Positions 1 to 13,588 of a stretch of DNA of 64,000 nucleotides are shown here, one piece after another. The translations under genes were made by a program, and so were the position numbers. Numbering within the stretch: the stretch's first letter is position 1; every line of letters begins with the position of its first letter. The notes below the pieces were generated by a model that made no database searches, was not told where the DNA came from, and worked only from the letters and a program-made list of their open reading frames with translations. This DNA is from Formicarius rufipectus (lineage: Eukaryota > Chordata > Aves > Passeriformes > Formicariidae): assembly GCA_013399695.1 (NCBI GenBank), contig VXAU01003156.1, positions 1,562,219 through 1,626,218 on the forward strand, written 5' to 3'.

Positions 1-3000
1 AAATATATACTTACAGGCAAGTGCAAGCTTTGGTGCACTACAAATAGAGCTATTTAAGTTTGAAATAACACATTTTGTAAAGCTCTGATCCAGAAAACAC
101 TCTTCAAGGTTTTGCACACAAATACTGCACAGATCACCAGTAACTCTAATATTTCCCATATGCTCCTGTGCACATTTCATTCATTTTTGCCTCTGCTTTT
201 GGTCATTTACATGCAGGTACTCCTATCTCACAAAATCATGTGCAGAGGTGTTTGTTTTCATCATACCCCACTCTTGGCTTTATCCAGTGTGTGTGTGTGT
301 TTGTGATCAGAATTGAATTGGTGGATAATGAAAGGCTTCAGATTATTTTTTTTGATGGTTCAAGATTATAAATTCCAAAATTTATGAAGAGAGTTCCCCT
401 TTGGAAGACACAAGCACAGATGGTTACTTTCACCCTGACACATCAACACCTCATGGAGGCCTATTTCTGGTTATAAAAGATACAATCTCAATAATTTATG
501 CTTCTACTTTCTCTTGAAAAAATCGTTTGTATCTGTCTGAATACTGTTTCCTAGAAATATCTGCCACCTTGAAAAATGCTTTGATGCTGACATTAATTAT
601 ATCAGCTTTCTTAGGAGAGTGGTCAGGCTGGTTTTTAAACATTCCTGCTGAAAACTGTTTTCCTCTGTTCTCCTCATAATTCATTAATTTTTATATATAT
701 GTATTTTAAGTCTGATCCAATACTTTGCTGAAATGAGCAGGAACGATACTATTTGAGTTTCCTGGTAAAAGCCAGCATCAGCTTATGCTTAACTTCTTTT
801 CATTTTTAACAGTCCTTGCCCTGCAGGTATAAAAAGGAAATTAAAGCCATAAGGCATTGCTTCAGATTTGTTCTCTTAATTAGCTCCTGCCATGGTGGAT
901 TAATTCCATCTGCAATGTGTTGCCATCTCTGCAGAAGTTTATTGTAGTGGAATGGGGGATTAATGAGGAGAGTGGATGCCTTGACATCCCAGCTGTCCAT
1001 AAACTGGCTGTAATGGGATCAGTGCAGATGGTACCAATGCTCTCCCTAAGTATCACTGAAGGTGAGGAATTCATTTTCTATAAACCTGCCACATGCAGTC
1101 ACTCATCCACTGCAGAAAACGAAGTCAGTGCTGCACATCTGACTTCAAAGCAGTGGGCAGTGGATCTGATGATCTCAAAAGACCCTTTCTGAAGAAATAG
1201 GGGCTTTATTAGCTTTTGCATTTTAAGACGAACGAGACAGACTAACTGTATTTTCTCCCCTTGTCTTTTGACAACAGTAACTAAACGTAATTATCTTTAA
1301 AAACCAGAGGATTTCTTTTAAGGCTGGGAAAGCTGCTGCTGGGACCCAAGCAATTCAGTAGTGAACCCTGCACTGAGGCCTTATCCCTAATGAACGGGTC
1401 TCTGGGAGGGACTGTTGGAGCAATATGGTTTTTTATCTTAGTGTAATTTAAAACCAAAGTAACTCCAGTAAAGCTAGGAAACACCAGAGGCATGAAAGTG
1501 GCAAAAGGACAATTGTGGATATTTTTATTTTAATGTTGCACTTTTCCACCTGTTTAAAATGAAAAAGTGTTGATTTTCTTTTTAATGGGCTGTTCCTGTG
1601 GAACATCCCCATGAAGTAAGATCTGAACCTTTCTGTCTCAATACCCACATTACTTCATTTTACATCTTAATTATTAACAGAGTTAAATTGTTTCCAAGAC
1701 AGTGGCAGTTATTCTGTTTTAAAAACACTAATCTGCAACTCTGGATATAGAGATTCAATGACTATGACTATTAGAGACTATGTGTAACCATGGGAGCCTT
1801 CATTTATCCTGTGGCCTTACCTATAATTGGAGATAATAGGCCTTTCAGTGCCCATTTTGTCTATTTTAGACAGTCAGCTGCTTGGGGCAGGTGCTGCCAT
1901 TCCCCATGTTCATTCATTGGCCCACATAATAGAGTTCCCATCTCTGCTGATGCCTCTGTGTGTTATTAAAATACAAAGGATGTCAAACAGAAAAAGACAT
2001 TTAAGTGCTCAAGTGCCATGGGAACAATACAGGTGCACAGGCATTTTTCTTCATCCTTATAAACCTGCAGCTAAATATAAAAAGCTGTCTGTAGCTGTTC
2101 TACTACTGATACATAAACCAGAGGCAAATCAGACACAGTCACAATGCTGGGTAATTCATGCTGGGTGCCTTCCAGAAGAGCTAACTCCGAAATGGCAGCA
2201 GTAACTCTGACTCCTACTCACTAAAGGACAATAGTAATTTGAAACATTATTATTATTTTCTTATGCAGTATCCAGCATGTTTTTTTCATACACAATGCAG
2301 TTCTGTTCCTATCCTATGGCTTCATTTCTTATTCTTTACCCATGTATCTTATTTGAGCTCCAGAACCTATGGCATTATGTAAAACTCTTTCCTCTAGTAC
2401 AACCATTGAAAGGAGGAAGGGAGGAATCCAGGCACACTGGAATCTGAGGATGAAAACACTTCAAAAGGAAACTCTGAAGTCCTATTACTCTGCTTTGTCT
2501 TTGCCGGAGAGACAAAGTGAAAGCGACAGCTAATCATTTCAAGGAGAATGCCCTAAGCCCAGGGGATGCAGGATGAGCACAAGGAGGAACAGCACTGGGT
2601 CAGAATGAGGACATCAGAGATAATGCAAAGAAGGTCTTCAAGCAAAGGAGAAGTGTCTGTGGATAAATCCCTTTTGCCTCACAATCCTCTGTGGGAGGGG
2701 AGGGCAGAAGAGGGAACCTGGAAGGGGTCCTTGGCAGACATCAGCTGAATGCTGTTCTGGCTCTTTGAAAAGCTGCCAGCTCTCTGCAGTCATATGAGGG
2801 GCTGGGGCAACAACTGTTGCCCAACACACCTCCAGCATCTCATGGACTGTCACTCCACTGCCCAGGCTCTGCCCTGCTCCAAGAGCCAGCAGAGCTGCCT
2901 GGCACATGAGCCCTGGGGCTTTACACTCAGCCTGTGCTTTAAGGAGCTGAACAGCAAAGGACCTCACATCAGGTGCAACCTCTCAGCACTCACTCCGAGT

Positions 3001-3240
3001 CTCACGATCCAAGCTGGCACAAAAGAGGTTAAATAAAATACATGTCACTCTGCCTGTCTGCACTCAGACCACAACAGGTACGAACACTCAATGCAGGAGG
3101 GGTTTGGAACACTGCTCTGGGATCTGCACAGGGACAGAACGACATTAGATGTTCACATTTTCTGTGAAATAGAATAAGATGAAAAGGCCCCTCTAGGCTA
3201 TGGTTATGTCTTGTTTGGCCAGATCCCTGTAGTTGCACAG
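1..3240. other. Unannotated non-coding stretch
   Basis: I see no gene or recognisable repeat here apart from a short TG microsatellite near 290. Open frames are short (up to 125 codons at 1827-2204) and do not resemble a known protein. Base composition is ordinary and CpG is sparse. It could be intergenic or intronic. Confidence 0.6.
287..305. repeat. (TG)n microsatellite
   Basis: A short run of GT dinucleotides ends in TTTGTG. It is interrupted once, so it is a modest microsatellite with no other feature attached. Confidence 0.85.
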
Positions 3241-3620
3241 AGCATGTCATCAGTGCTGCGGGCATGACTGAAGGGCTCTGACAGCTGGGGGCTGTGCTGC
3301 CCTGAGTCTGCGGGGCCAGGCAGGTACAAGGCACATCCCAGCATATACGCATGTCCCTTCACACCAGGGAGCGGCCCAGAGGGAGGGGGGCACGAGGGTA
3401 GTGCCGAGCTGCTTTCACATGGCATTTTCTTCCATGTTTAGTGTGTGACAGAGGAGCCAAACTACTGCCGAGGGGTGTGCACGGGAGTCAGGCTGTGGCT
3501 GCTGTCGCCAGGACGCCGGGGGGGACACGGATTTGGCACTCTCCCTCTGCACAGCCCCCCGAGCCCCTGCCCTGTCCCTGTCACGCCTCTGATGGCTACT
3601 CTGCGAGGGGCGCAGGCACC
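3241..3620. other. Small GC-rich, CpG-bearing patch
   Basis: This patch is clearly richer in G+C than its flanks and holds roughly 18 CpG dinucleotides by hand count, in a region where CpG is otherwise rare. Overlapping open frames on both strands (about 73-107 codons) follow from the scarcity of stop codons in GC-rich DNA and are not recognisable proteins. A pyrimidine-rich stretch ending in TTTAG near 3435-3440 could serve as a splice acceptor, but no matching donor or conserved reading frame is visible. It may be a small regulatory element, an exon of a non-coding RNA, or only a local composition shift. Confidence 0.35.
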
Positions 3621-6600
3621 GGCAGCTTTTTCCCATGGCACAGAGAATCCATTAAAATACTTACTGCAACATCCTTTTAAGTTAAACTTGCACTTTGACT
3701 TTCTGAATTTTTTCTCTTTTCCAACATAAAAGGCGACAGTTAAACATGACAGGGGCATTCAGCAAACCCAAGAAAAGGAAGGTTTTAAACAAGGTTTATT
3801 GCTAGACATAGCAACAAAGACCGAGTCTGTCAGACTGTTACTTTGTACTGCCACTTACTTTGCAAACATTCTCTTCTCTGCATTGACTAAAGGCAGCAGA
3901 ATCTGCCCCTTGAGAACCTCCTCCTTTGGGGTTTGGCCCCAAAGGGGTGTGAGAAAAAACTCTTTTTATTAAATTCAGGAAACAGCAGAAGTGACCCATG
4001 AAACAAAGAAGCACTGCAAGCAGGCAAGTTCAGTACAGTGCGTGCTGAGGCCATGAGGGTCCCCACAGTTTCAAAAAACACGCTTTTTGTAGGTTTTTCT
4101 GGTTACAAAGCTCCACCCTTTCATGTCAGTTAATCCACATGCATTTTGCCCCAAAAGGTTGCCTTTTTACCTAAGGTAGCATGGGAGGAGGCACTGTCCT
4201 TCCGCTCACAGGTCCTGACGTATCTCTGTTCACCTGGTGACTCAGCCCCCCATACAACGTGGCTGACCCCCCTGGACACAAAGGCTGCCTCATGGCACGG
4301 GAGTCTTGGTTTTGTCCCTTTTTAATTTCCCTAATCCCAGCCACGAGTAGCCCCTGGTGTCAGGTCCAGGCTGGACCAAACACCTTACAACTTCAAGGAA
4401 GGCTTAAGAATTAATAAAGCTCCCCTGGTTTAATTGATTTATTGCCTTGTAATAAACCCACAATGCCCGTTTTGCATAGGGGGAAGCAGAGCTGAGTTTC
4501 CACAGGAGCTCCCCACATTTAAAAGAGAATGCCAGCCCAAGCCTCACTGAAGCCAGAGAAGATAGGTTAGATCGTATTATGTCATGTCAGGATAAGCAGA
4601 TCAAAGGGACAATGATCCCACCACAGAATTCTTCCTGCCTGTGAGGCAGCTACCAGATTTTATTCTGACTGCTGGGCTGTATGTCTTATACAGCACACCG
4701 TTTTTTTAATTATAAGGATAAAGTGCAGAGCAGAGGAGTGTGCATGGCAATAAACATTTTCTCTGGGTGATTAAGTACCACAGCAAAGTTGAGGTGTTTG
4801 AGAACCACCGAGCAGTTTATTGTGTATATGTCTTCCAATGCCATGAACATTACTCCTGTTTTATAACAGAGAAGAAACAATAAACCATAATACAAACAAA
4901 AGATTATACTCATTGCCTCATGAAATCTCTTCCTGATAATTGCATCATGTCCCAGTAAAGGCAGGGTTTTAGAGAATAAATATTTTGAAGAGATCTCTGA
5001 ATGTCCAAAATTTGAGATTTCAATAGCAGCACTCAAGCCAACAACTGCTGCTTTGCTGACAGTGACCTCTACTTTTCAAAGGGAAATCTCTCAGGGCAAT
5101 TTTAAATTTTTTCTGAAAATTTTCAGTTGAGTGAAATAAACATGCCACAACTCTAAAACATCCTATGGCCAGTGGCAGCCTAGCTTCTCCATAAGGACAT
5201 CTAAAACCAGAGAGCCTTGCCCAGCACTACATGAGGATAAAAATCAGTCCCCAAATGTCCTGTTGACAACATCCAGTTAATCATCATTTCATATCACCAA
5301 ATTATGATGTAGAAACATTACAGCTAAAATCCTGCTGGCAGCCTAAACCCAGGTCTGATTCCTGTATGGCTCTCAGCACATTGTGTCCAACATTTCCTGC
5401 AGCAAGGCCACAGGAGACTATGGAAAACATGCACCATGTAAGAGCATTCCTTGTGTGCAGCACCAGGGAATGTATAGCTGTGCAAATGCTCAGGTAAGAC
5501 TTTCTTCATCCTGCTCCCACTCCTCCCCACCCCAACCTCCTGCTCTTAACTGCCCCTTCAGTTGACTCAGCAATTATTTGGGGGCTTGGAGCAAAACCAC
5601 AGCCCACACACCCCCTCCACAACAGAAGGGCTCCTGAACTAATGGCAGAAGAGGTCAGGAATGAGCAACTGGAGGAAACACAGAAACAGCTTTGAGACAA
5701 GGTGAGAGGTTCTTCAACCAGCCATACCCTGAGAACTTGAGTAATTTAATTTTAGTGAAGATTTCCATTTTAGTACAGTGAGGCACTGGTATGACTTCTT
5801 TTTAACATTTAATACTTACTGTAATAATGTAGTGAATGAAGAAGAATAGTTTAAATCAAGTCCTGTCATGAAGGTGAAGAATAAGAGTTCTCAAGTTGAG
5901 AGAAGTGCAATTAAATTTGGTCGTTAGGAAAACTGACAGAAAAGTTTGCTCAAGAACAGTCTCCTTAATGAGGTGGTTGTAGCTAATTCATTAGAGAAAA
6001 TGAAGCTGGCAGTAAGGATTCTGCACTTTTCTGTTTCCTGTGAGCAGTTCTGTAGCTGACCCTCTTCCATAAGGTTTTGAAAACCCAAGACCAATATAAA
6101 GGTACATGTTCTCATACAATTTTACATCCTGAATCTCTCCCTTAAGAAACAGACTATTTTAAAGATTAGAGCAATCATCCACTTCTACATTTATTCTACA
6201 TCTATGACAATACATGATTATGGCTTTGAGCAAATTCAAGCCTTCTGCCTTGATCAATAGATTTCAGAGCATTCAGTCTGAAGCCTGTGTATCCCACTCC
6301 CCTGGGGAAATTCCAAGAGTTGCTTCAGTACTTTAATTTATTTACTTTTACTTAAGGAAACAAAAGCCAAATAACAACAAAAAGAACCAAAAGAAAAACC
6401 CCAAGCTACAGAACAATAAATTTTTTTGAATGTAATAATCTCTTTTTCACTCAGTTCTACAAATTACATGACAAGAAGCTCTGCAATAATAAATTGTTTG
6501 TCTTTCTATTGTACATTAATCTTCGCTAGAATTCATAAACAAACTTTAAGTCAACAAGCGTGAGTTTAATTAAAAAATTTCCAACTCAGTACTATTTTAC

Positions 6601-6862
6601 TACCCTTTGTTAGATTAGGCAATAAACCATGCAGTTGATACAATTTTATGTGGAGCAATTTTATTTTTTCCCCTTAAATGGCTCCTGTGAAGGGTAACTT
6701 CCTTGAAGCAATTGTGCTTTCCAACAGTCATCCATTTATAAGTGCTGCCTTCTACCCATTAAGGTAAACCAGAAAAGGCTGGATTTGGTCAGACTTGGGA
6801 GAGGGAGAAGCAAGTAGAAGTATCTATAAGTGCTTGAAAAATTATTTCAGTTGTGCTTAGTT
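3621..6862. other. Unannotated non-coding stretch
   Basis: This is mostly AT-rich unique-looking sequence with no recognisable gene. Reading frames are 60-108 codons and unconvincing. The short TTTGAGAACCACCG string near 4797-4810 resembles a hAT transposon end but is too short to call. Confidence 0.55.
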
Positions 6863-6985
6863 CAGTGGTCCCTAACCTGTGGTTTTCAGATCCATGGGGA
6901 GCTGTTTCTAACAGTCTCGAACAGTCTCAGAGCAGCTGTGCCAATTGTCAGTGGGCTTAAAATAGTTTTTAGAGGTTCTAACAGA
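6863..6985 (+). mobile_element. Probable old hAT (Charlie/MER5-like) DNA transposon end
   Basis: The segment begins CAGTGGTCCCTAACCTGTGG. This closely matches, from memory, the terminal inverted repeat of hAT-Charlie/MER5-type non-autonomous DNA transposons (CAGTGGTTCTCAACCTGTGG). The following bases (GATCCATGGGGAGC) also fit a degraded version of that end. I could not find the opposite end or an 8-bp target duplication, so this is a fragment and the right boundary is approximate. Such elements are ancient in amniotes and should be immobile. A chance match of this length to a known terminus is unlikely but possible. Confidence 0.5.
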
Positions 6986-9900
6986 ATAAGGGAATCCTCC
7001 AGCATGAACTGAGGTGTACAAATCAAAGTCCACTGAAGAAAACAGAGAGACTAACAAGTTTTGGACCAAGCCCTTGCAATAAATGTTGTTTGGTGTTGAA
7101 GTTGCTCAATGTCATCAAGAAGGATGACAGAGAAGAAGAGACCTCCAGGGTCAGCCTGCTAAACACAACCAGCCAAGTACCTGATACCACAACTGCTTTC
7201 CAAATATTTTTCAGTTTCTCAAGCTAAGAAAAAAATAGTCTCTAGCAAAACCTTGTGAAAGTATTTATGCTTCATTTACCTGGCCTAGTGGCTTCTAACC
7301 AGCACAGCTAACTGTGGTTCAACTTTCACCTCAGCTCAAGTTGTGCCTTCAGCACCATAACCCAGCGAATTTAGTTTATTCAAAGGGGGGTTTGCATTTT
7401 GAAAGACTGCAACACCAATGGCTCAATGACTAATCAGAAAACAGGTGAGTTTAAATTGTGCACACAGAGCTGTGCTCTTGCACATGGGCCCTTTTCCTGG
7501 GGCACTCCCCAGCCGTGGAAGCAGGTTTACCATCCAGCCTCCCACAAGCTTTCCCACAGGACTTCTTCAGTTCCCTCCTCCTTACTCTACAGTCCTGCCC
7601 CGCCCGGGTTTTGGCACGTCTTCTGCAACATCCAGATAAAAGCTCACTATTTTTTGAGGTTTCCAGGCAAACACACACAAAGGGAACAAGTTATTTACAG
7701 GAGCCTTGCAGCAGTTCAGGCTTTCCTTGCCCTTAAGTGTGGAAGCACAGCAGCACAGGAACAGGAGTGGGCCAGCAGGAAGGGACACAAATCCAAAACA
7801 CGACTGTGATAACCTTCCAAGGGCTGTATTTTATGGGCAGCTGACACCAGAATTTTTCCTCTTCTTGACATACGTCCTTTATTCCTGAAGGACTGGTTTG
7901 CCTTTTAGAGGCACTGCAGTATCAAAACTGCCACTGATAATGCTAAAAAAGGATTTTTTCTGGAACTGGGGGAATAATTTTTCTTGACCAGTGTATTAAA
8001 ACACAATGGTTTGGTGTTCGGTTTTACTGATTTACAGGGCATAAAAGTATCCAAATATCAAATTTTACCCGGAGAGAAAGAAATGCCCATCCTTCAGATC
8101 TGGTGTGCAAAAAGATTTCCTTTCACTTGCCCCCTTCTTTTTCGTGCTTTCTGTGGGAGAAATCCCTGCAACCCTGTGGGATGGCTGCATTTACATATAA
8201 ATAAGGACATTCTCAGGTGATTCTTAAGAGACAAACTGTAGCTACTCATGGGCTCTAATGAGAGTGTTAATTTAAATAGTTTCTGATGTGCAGCCCCTAT
8301 AAGGAACATCCTTGAAACCACTCGTGAATGTAAGTTCTCAAAGCAGTCTTCCGGGACTACTCTAGAAGGAAAGCAACTCTCCCCAAGAGACTCAGTCACG
8401 GCTGAGTGGCATTTCCTTGGGACTCTGCCAGGAATGGCCTTCTTTCTTCTTTACCTTCCTGGAATAGCAAACATCACTCTTCTCATTTATTTTCTTCTCT
8501 TTGTCACGCTCCCACCTGCTTTTTCCCTTGTCCTCCTCCCGCCCATAAAACTAAGTACTAAAAAATGGAAGACAAAGGCAACAAGGTTTATGGCATTTTA
8601 TCGAATACAAAAATGTCATCTCCAGAGACAGGTTATAGTCACACCTGCAGTCTAATAAATGCCATCCTCAAGAGGCTTGTGCTGTAATTGAGAAGCATTG
8701 AAATGCCAGTGCTACTTCATTATTTTTAATATATGCCTCCCTTCTGTAAACCAACATATCAAAATCAGAAACATTACAAGCAATACTTAATTTCCAAATT
8801 TTCTTTCGACTAAGAGTGGAAAAAGTCATAGTTGTGTCTTTCAGGTATTTTTGAAATACCACTAGGCTCAAACCAAGTGGAAAACTCCACCTGGGAAGAG
8901 TCATCCTAATTTGTTTTTGCTTTAGTTTTCAGCTGTTATTGCACTATATGACTTCAGCTTCTACTGCCTGCCTGCTCCCTCTAAAAGGTAGCAACATCAG
9001 CAAAACATGCTCCCTAATTGTGTTCCTAAAAACACAAGCAGTTGTACCTGCTGCAACCTCTGCAGAAGAGGTTCCCCCACCTCCCAGACTCACCTCAAAG
9101 AACAACAGAAGCTTCTCCCACTTGCCTGGGCATTGAGAGTTTCCCTTTTCTGTACTTCAGCCTTGCTCACTTAGATGTAATGTAATGTGCTTTTAATGTG
9201 TGCTCCCAAAATTCCCTTTAACTCAGGCACAAGATTTCTTTAGGCACTCAAAGAATTTGTTGCAGAGAGTCAAAGCTGCCTTACAGAAGCTACTGTGCTA
9301 TTTTGGGCTCTCCCTTTGGTAAGCACTGATGTGAGACATGGTAAAATAAATGCACTGAAGTCATCCACACCACCATAAGTTACTACAAAACACTTCAGTG
9401 TATTCTGTTTTTCTCTTCCTCCCTGCAGCAAAGCACCTTCCTGGACCTTCCCTGCCCTCCATTCCTGTGTGCATTTCCTTACCCTGAACCACTGAATTAA
9501 GAAAATGTGTACCAAGAACACAACAACCAAGAGGGTACTTTCTAAATTGCTGGTGGTTTAAAATCCCTCAAATCTCAGAGTGTCCCTGTAAAGCAGCAGA
9601 ATTGAGCACCGTGGTGCTCACAAGACAGAAAAGCAAAGGCCACTGAGCAGTGACAGCAGGATGTCAGTGACACAGGTGATGCCTGCAGCACAGCACAGTC
9701 ACGGCTGTTCTGGGCAGTGCTCACTTCTGCACATCAAAGCACAGCAGTTCCCTCAGCGCAGGGAGCCCTGGACACAGCAGCACTCTCCTGCTGACAGGAG
9801 CAGGGGCTGTCAGCTCCTGGACAGCTGGCAGTCCTGCAGCAGCAATTTTCCCTCTATCCTGCCAGCCTTATTAAAGCCATCATTTCTAAATGTTGTGGAC

Positions 9901-10423
9901 CTGACAGAAGCAGGCCTTCACCTGCCCTATGGCTGAGTACACAAACCATGGGGTAATTACAGCCTCCTGTGTGTTATGCTGGACAACAGATGTCTGGTTT
10001 GCAGCGAGGCAACTCACACACAGAAGGCAGTGGCAGCTCTAAGCCCACTTAATACAACTGCAGTTGCAAATGGGCTTTTAACTCACACCAGGAATTGGTG
10101 TAAACCCAGAATATTAAAAGCACAAACATGCTGTTGAAGAGTGTTAGAGGCAAATTAAAGTCAGAGCAGCACCAAGCTCTGGGAAGACAGCCAGTAAGAA
10201 GAGACAAGGAAGTAAAAGCACTGCATCCTTCAGGCTCATTTGTCACAAGAACTCAGGGAAGTTTAGGTCTATAGGAGAGTCAGGGATCAAAACTGGGATG
10301 AGATTTTCCTTGAGAAAAATACCTGCAATGAATCTCCTCTTGCATCACAGCTTTTCCTCCACTCAGCAGAAAACTTTTAACAGCCTAAATCTAAATGCTT
10401 TAAAGAATGCTTTAACAAATACA
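6986..10423. other. Unannotated non-coding stretch
   Basis: I see no gene here. The longest frame (136 codons, 7399-7809) overlaps several frames on both strands and has no recognisable domain. At 9603-9620 there is a short perfect hairpin with 8-bp arms (TGAGCACC and GGTGCTCA) around a 2-base centre, with no associated element. Confidence 0.55.
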
Positions 10424-11106
10424 GGCTGGGCAGAGAATGAGTCCTGAGCAGTACTGAGGAGAAAGGCTTGAGAGTGTTGGTTGATGAGAATATCAACATG
10501 ACCTAGCAACATATGCTCACAGCCCAGAAAGCCAACCACGTCCTGGGCTGCATCCAGAGCAGGGTGACCAGCAGGTCAAGGGACGGGATTCTGACCCTCT
10601 GCTCTGCTCTCATGAGACCCCACCTGCAGTGCTGCATCCAGCTCTGAGGCTCCCCAATATAAGATGATCATGGACCTGCTGAAGTGAGTCCAGAGGAGGC
10701 CACAAAGATGATCAGAGCTGCTGAAGCACCTCTGTTCTGGAGACAGGCTGAGAGGGGGAGTGTTCAGCCCAAAGAAAAGGCTTCAGGGAGACCTTAGAAC
10801 ACATTCCAGTACCTAAAGAGACTACAAGAGAGCAGGGGAGAGACTTTACAAGGCAGAAAGTAATAGAATAAGGGAAAATGGCTTTAAATTGACAGAGGGG
10901 AGGGCTGGATGCAACATTGGGAGGGAATCCTTCCCTGTGAGGGTGGGCAGGCCCTGGCACAAGTTGCCCAGAGAAACTTTGGCTGCCCCATCCCTAGGAC
11001 TGTCCAAGGCCAAGTTGGATGGGGCTTGGAGCAACGTGGACTAGTGGAAGGTATCCCTGCCCAGTTTTAAGGTGCCTTCTATGCAAACCATTCTATGATT
11101 CTGTGA
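10424..11106 (+). mobile_element. CR1 LINE, 5'-truncated 3' end
   Basis: About 680 bp match the 3' end of a chicken-repeat-1 (CR1) non-LTR retrotransposon in forward orientation. Recognisable landmarks in order are: the end of the reverse-transcriptase ORF ('tgagcagtactgaggagaaa', 'gcccagaaagccaac', 'ctctgctctcatgagacccc', 'gtccagaggaggccacaaag'), the 3' UTR ('ttgcccagagaaactttggc', 'caaggccaagttggatgggg') and the tail ending in the CR1-type repeat ATTCTATGATTCTGTGA near 11090-11106. The ORF part has frameshifts and stops, so it codes for nothing. It is 5'-truncated, as most CR1 copies are. Many differences from the remembered consensus suggest a moderately old insertion. No target duplication is expected for CR1 and none is obvious. 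Confidence 0.95.
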
Positions 11107-11663
11107 ATTGCAATGCATAAAATCACTTCTGCAAAAAGAATTCTCCTGCAAAAGAAAATACAACCTATGCTGTACAATCAGTTAGTGATGTTCATTTGGC
11201 ACTGGCACTGTGGACAAAGCAAAAGGTCCAGCTACCTTCAGCTGCAAGTGTTGTCCTCACAGGGACAACAGCATTGCTCAGTCTTGCTTGCCTGCCTTTA
11301 CCTTCTGCACAATGAGCAGTGTGACAGCCAAGGCAGACCATGTCAGCATGTACAGTCAGAACCGGCTGGAATGTATCAAAGGGGAAAAGTTCCCCATCAT
11401 AAAATATAGTTTAGATAGAAACAAGTTGTTTTGCAGGAATATGGCAATGCTGGTCATGCTTTCACAAGGCAATTGTCAAAGTGTATAGCTTGACTCTCTC
11501 ATTGTTCTAGTAAAATGGAAACATTCATGCAAATCAAATGAAGCCTTTTCATATTTGTGAATGGAATTTTGGCAGAATTCTTGCTTTACAGAAGTTTTCT
11601 ATTCTACTTTGTGTTAGCAGGACACTGCTAATGAACTCTTTCCCAGGCCACCAATTAATTACA

Positions 11664-11677
11664 ATTACCATGGTTAC
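11664..11677. promoter_or_regulatory. X-box-like palindrome (possible RFX site)
   Basis: The sequence ATTACCATGGTTAC is a near-palindrome with the CCATGG core of the RFX-family X-box. The right half-site GTAACC (reverse strand) fits the consensus and the left half has one mismatch. It is a motif match only, with nothing nearby to identify a promoter. Confidence 0.25.
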
Positions 11678-13553
11678 AAGGTTAATCAATAAACTCTCAT
11701 AGGGTCTTTTAGCAGCAGCAATTCTGAGAACTTGGAATTCCTCCCACTGTTATAGAAAGAAATGACCAAGAAATCTCCATGGGTTCCTCTTAAATCATGC
11801 AGCTGGTAACAGAGACCTAAATACTTTTCTGTCTACTACCTATATTCAATATTTCATTTACATATTAAAGTGAGATATTTTTACATCTGCCTTTACTAAA
11901 AGAAATATTTAACAAGTTTTGCAACTGCAGCAAAGCTAAATATTGTGGTGCTTCCCTCAAAGCCTCTCTTTTGGTAAGTGCCATGAACTTGCCAGCCTCT
12001 GGACAAACCTCTCCATCCCATCCCTATGGTGCAACAAGGCAAGGTAGGGCAGTGCCAGTTCCCTGGAGTTCCCAGCTCCTTGCAGGAAGGATGGGCACTC
12101 TTGGCTCACAGGGAGTGCATTGAATATCTTGCCATGCAGTTTGTTACACCAGCATTGTTTGCCACACTGAAGGTGAACACCCTTCACAGCCTGAAGTTGG
12201 TTTAGGGAATTAGCTGCTGTTTTGCTTTACATCATTATGTCAAAATTACTGTGAAATGTCAGTTTGCTTGGAAAACCACAACATGTAATTTTACTTTTGG
12301 TTCCTTTGAAGAATTATTCTATTCCCAGTCCTGGGATGTGTCCCAGCCACTGCTACCTGCAGACTCTTCAGGAAACATCCTGACAAGCTTGAGGCTGCTT
12401 CCACCTCATAGAACAGCAGTGTTATTATTTCAGCATTGGATGGCTTTGTGCATTTTATAAATTCTATTTGGATGGCAACATTCACAAAGAGAAAATCAAT
12501 TTAACTAGATACCTACATTATCAGAAATGATATATGAAAGAGTTCTTTAGCAAAAGGGAGAACACTGGGCTCGTGGTTAGTAACCTGAGAGCCCTGCGAC
12601 ATACCCATCACAATACTGCACTCGAGCAGTGCAGTTCTGCTGGCAGTGTTTCTACATCTACCAAAGCCAGAAGCAAAGAAAAAAGCTCAACTCCTCCTGA
12701 GTGAGACTCTGAAAACAGTTTGGTTTGGTTACTGTTCCTCAATATTTTGCTTGTGCCAGAGAAAGGGGAATTCTAGGATTCGGATGAGGAATTGTTTTGG
12801 GTTTCTGGCTTGTTTGGGGTTTTTTTGCATCAAAACTTCTGGTGAAAAGTTAGCTTGGTAAAACAGTACTCATAAATGGATAATCTTTTGCCATTTTTGC
12901 TATCAAGAAGTAGGTAGAAAGGGACAGAAAGAAGAACTCCACTTGCACAGTTTAGGTTTTCAGTGAAAAACCTAAAACCCCCCAACTTCACAGAACAGAT
13001 GCCAGAAGAAAAGGCACTGTTAAGAAGTTATTAATGGCCAGTTTTGTCAGTGGATGCTTAATTACAGAGTACCAAATAATCTTAACACGTTGAATCTGTA
13101 TCAGAAGGGATCCTGCATTAACCCTGAAGTCAATCCACCTGCCACACTGAAGAAGGAAGGAAAGAAATGTGCAGCCCCAAAGGGCTGACCGCAGATCCAG
13201 TTCCTTCCAACTTTGCTGATGAGCCTTTAAGACCAAAGAGACACTTAGTAATACCAGGGATAAGTCTAATTGGTTTTTAAGCACATGAGATCACTAGGCT
13301 TTGCCCAGAGGTTCTTAATGAATTATTTGACCTGCTGAAAGCCAAATGAGAGTTTATTGCTTAACCCTGTAACCAGAGTAATTGTAATTAAGTGGTAGCC
13401 TGGGAGAGTCTGTCAGCAGCATTCTGTTAAGGCAAAGCAGAAACTTAGTGTTTTAAGAGATGATTAACCTTGTCATAACTCATCTTGCACTCAGAGTCGC
13501 AATTTTAACCAGTATTCATGACATTTTGCCAACTTATGTTAACTATTGGCAAG

Positions 13554-13588
13554 GCACAATTGCTCTGCACAATCGCTCTGCACAATCG
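13554..13588. repeat. 13-bp tandem repeat, 2.7 copies
   Basis: The unit GCACAATTGCTCT is followed directly by GCACAATCGCTCT and then a partial GCACAATCG. The copies differ at one base. It is a short minisatellite-like duplication with no wider repeat around it. Confidence 0.8.

Noticed and set aside
4772..4810. Possible right end of a hAT element (TTTGAGAACCACCG)
   Set aside because: The match is only about 14 bp, with no matching left end or target duplication.
9603..9620. Perfect 8-bp-arm hairpin TGAGCACC-GT-GGTGCTCA
   Set aside because: Too short for a microRNA precursor or a transposon end, with no further pairing in the flanks.
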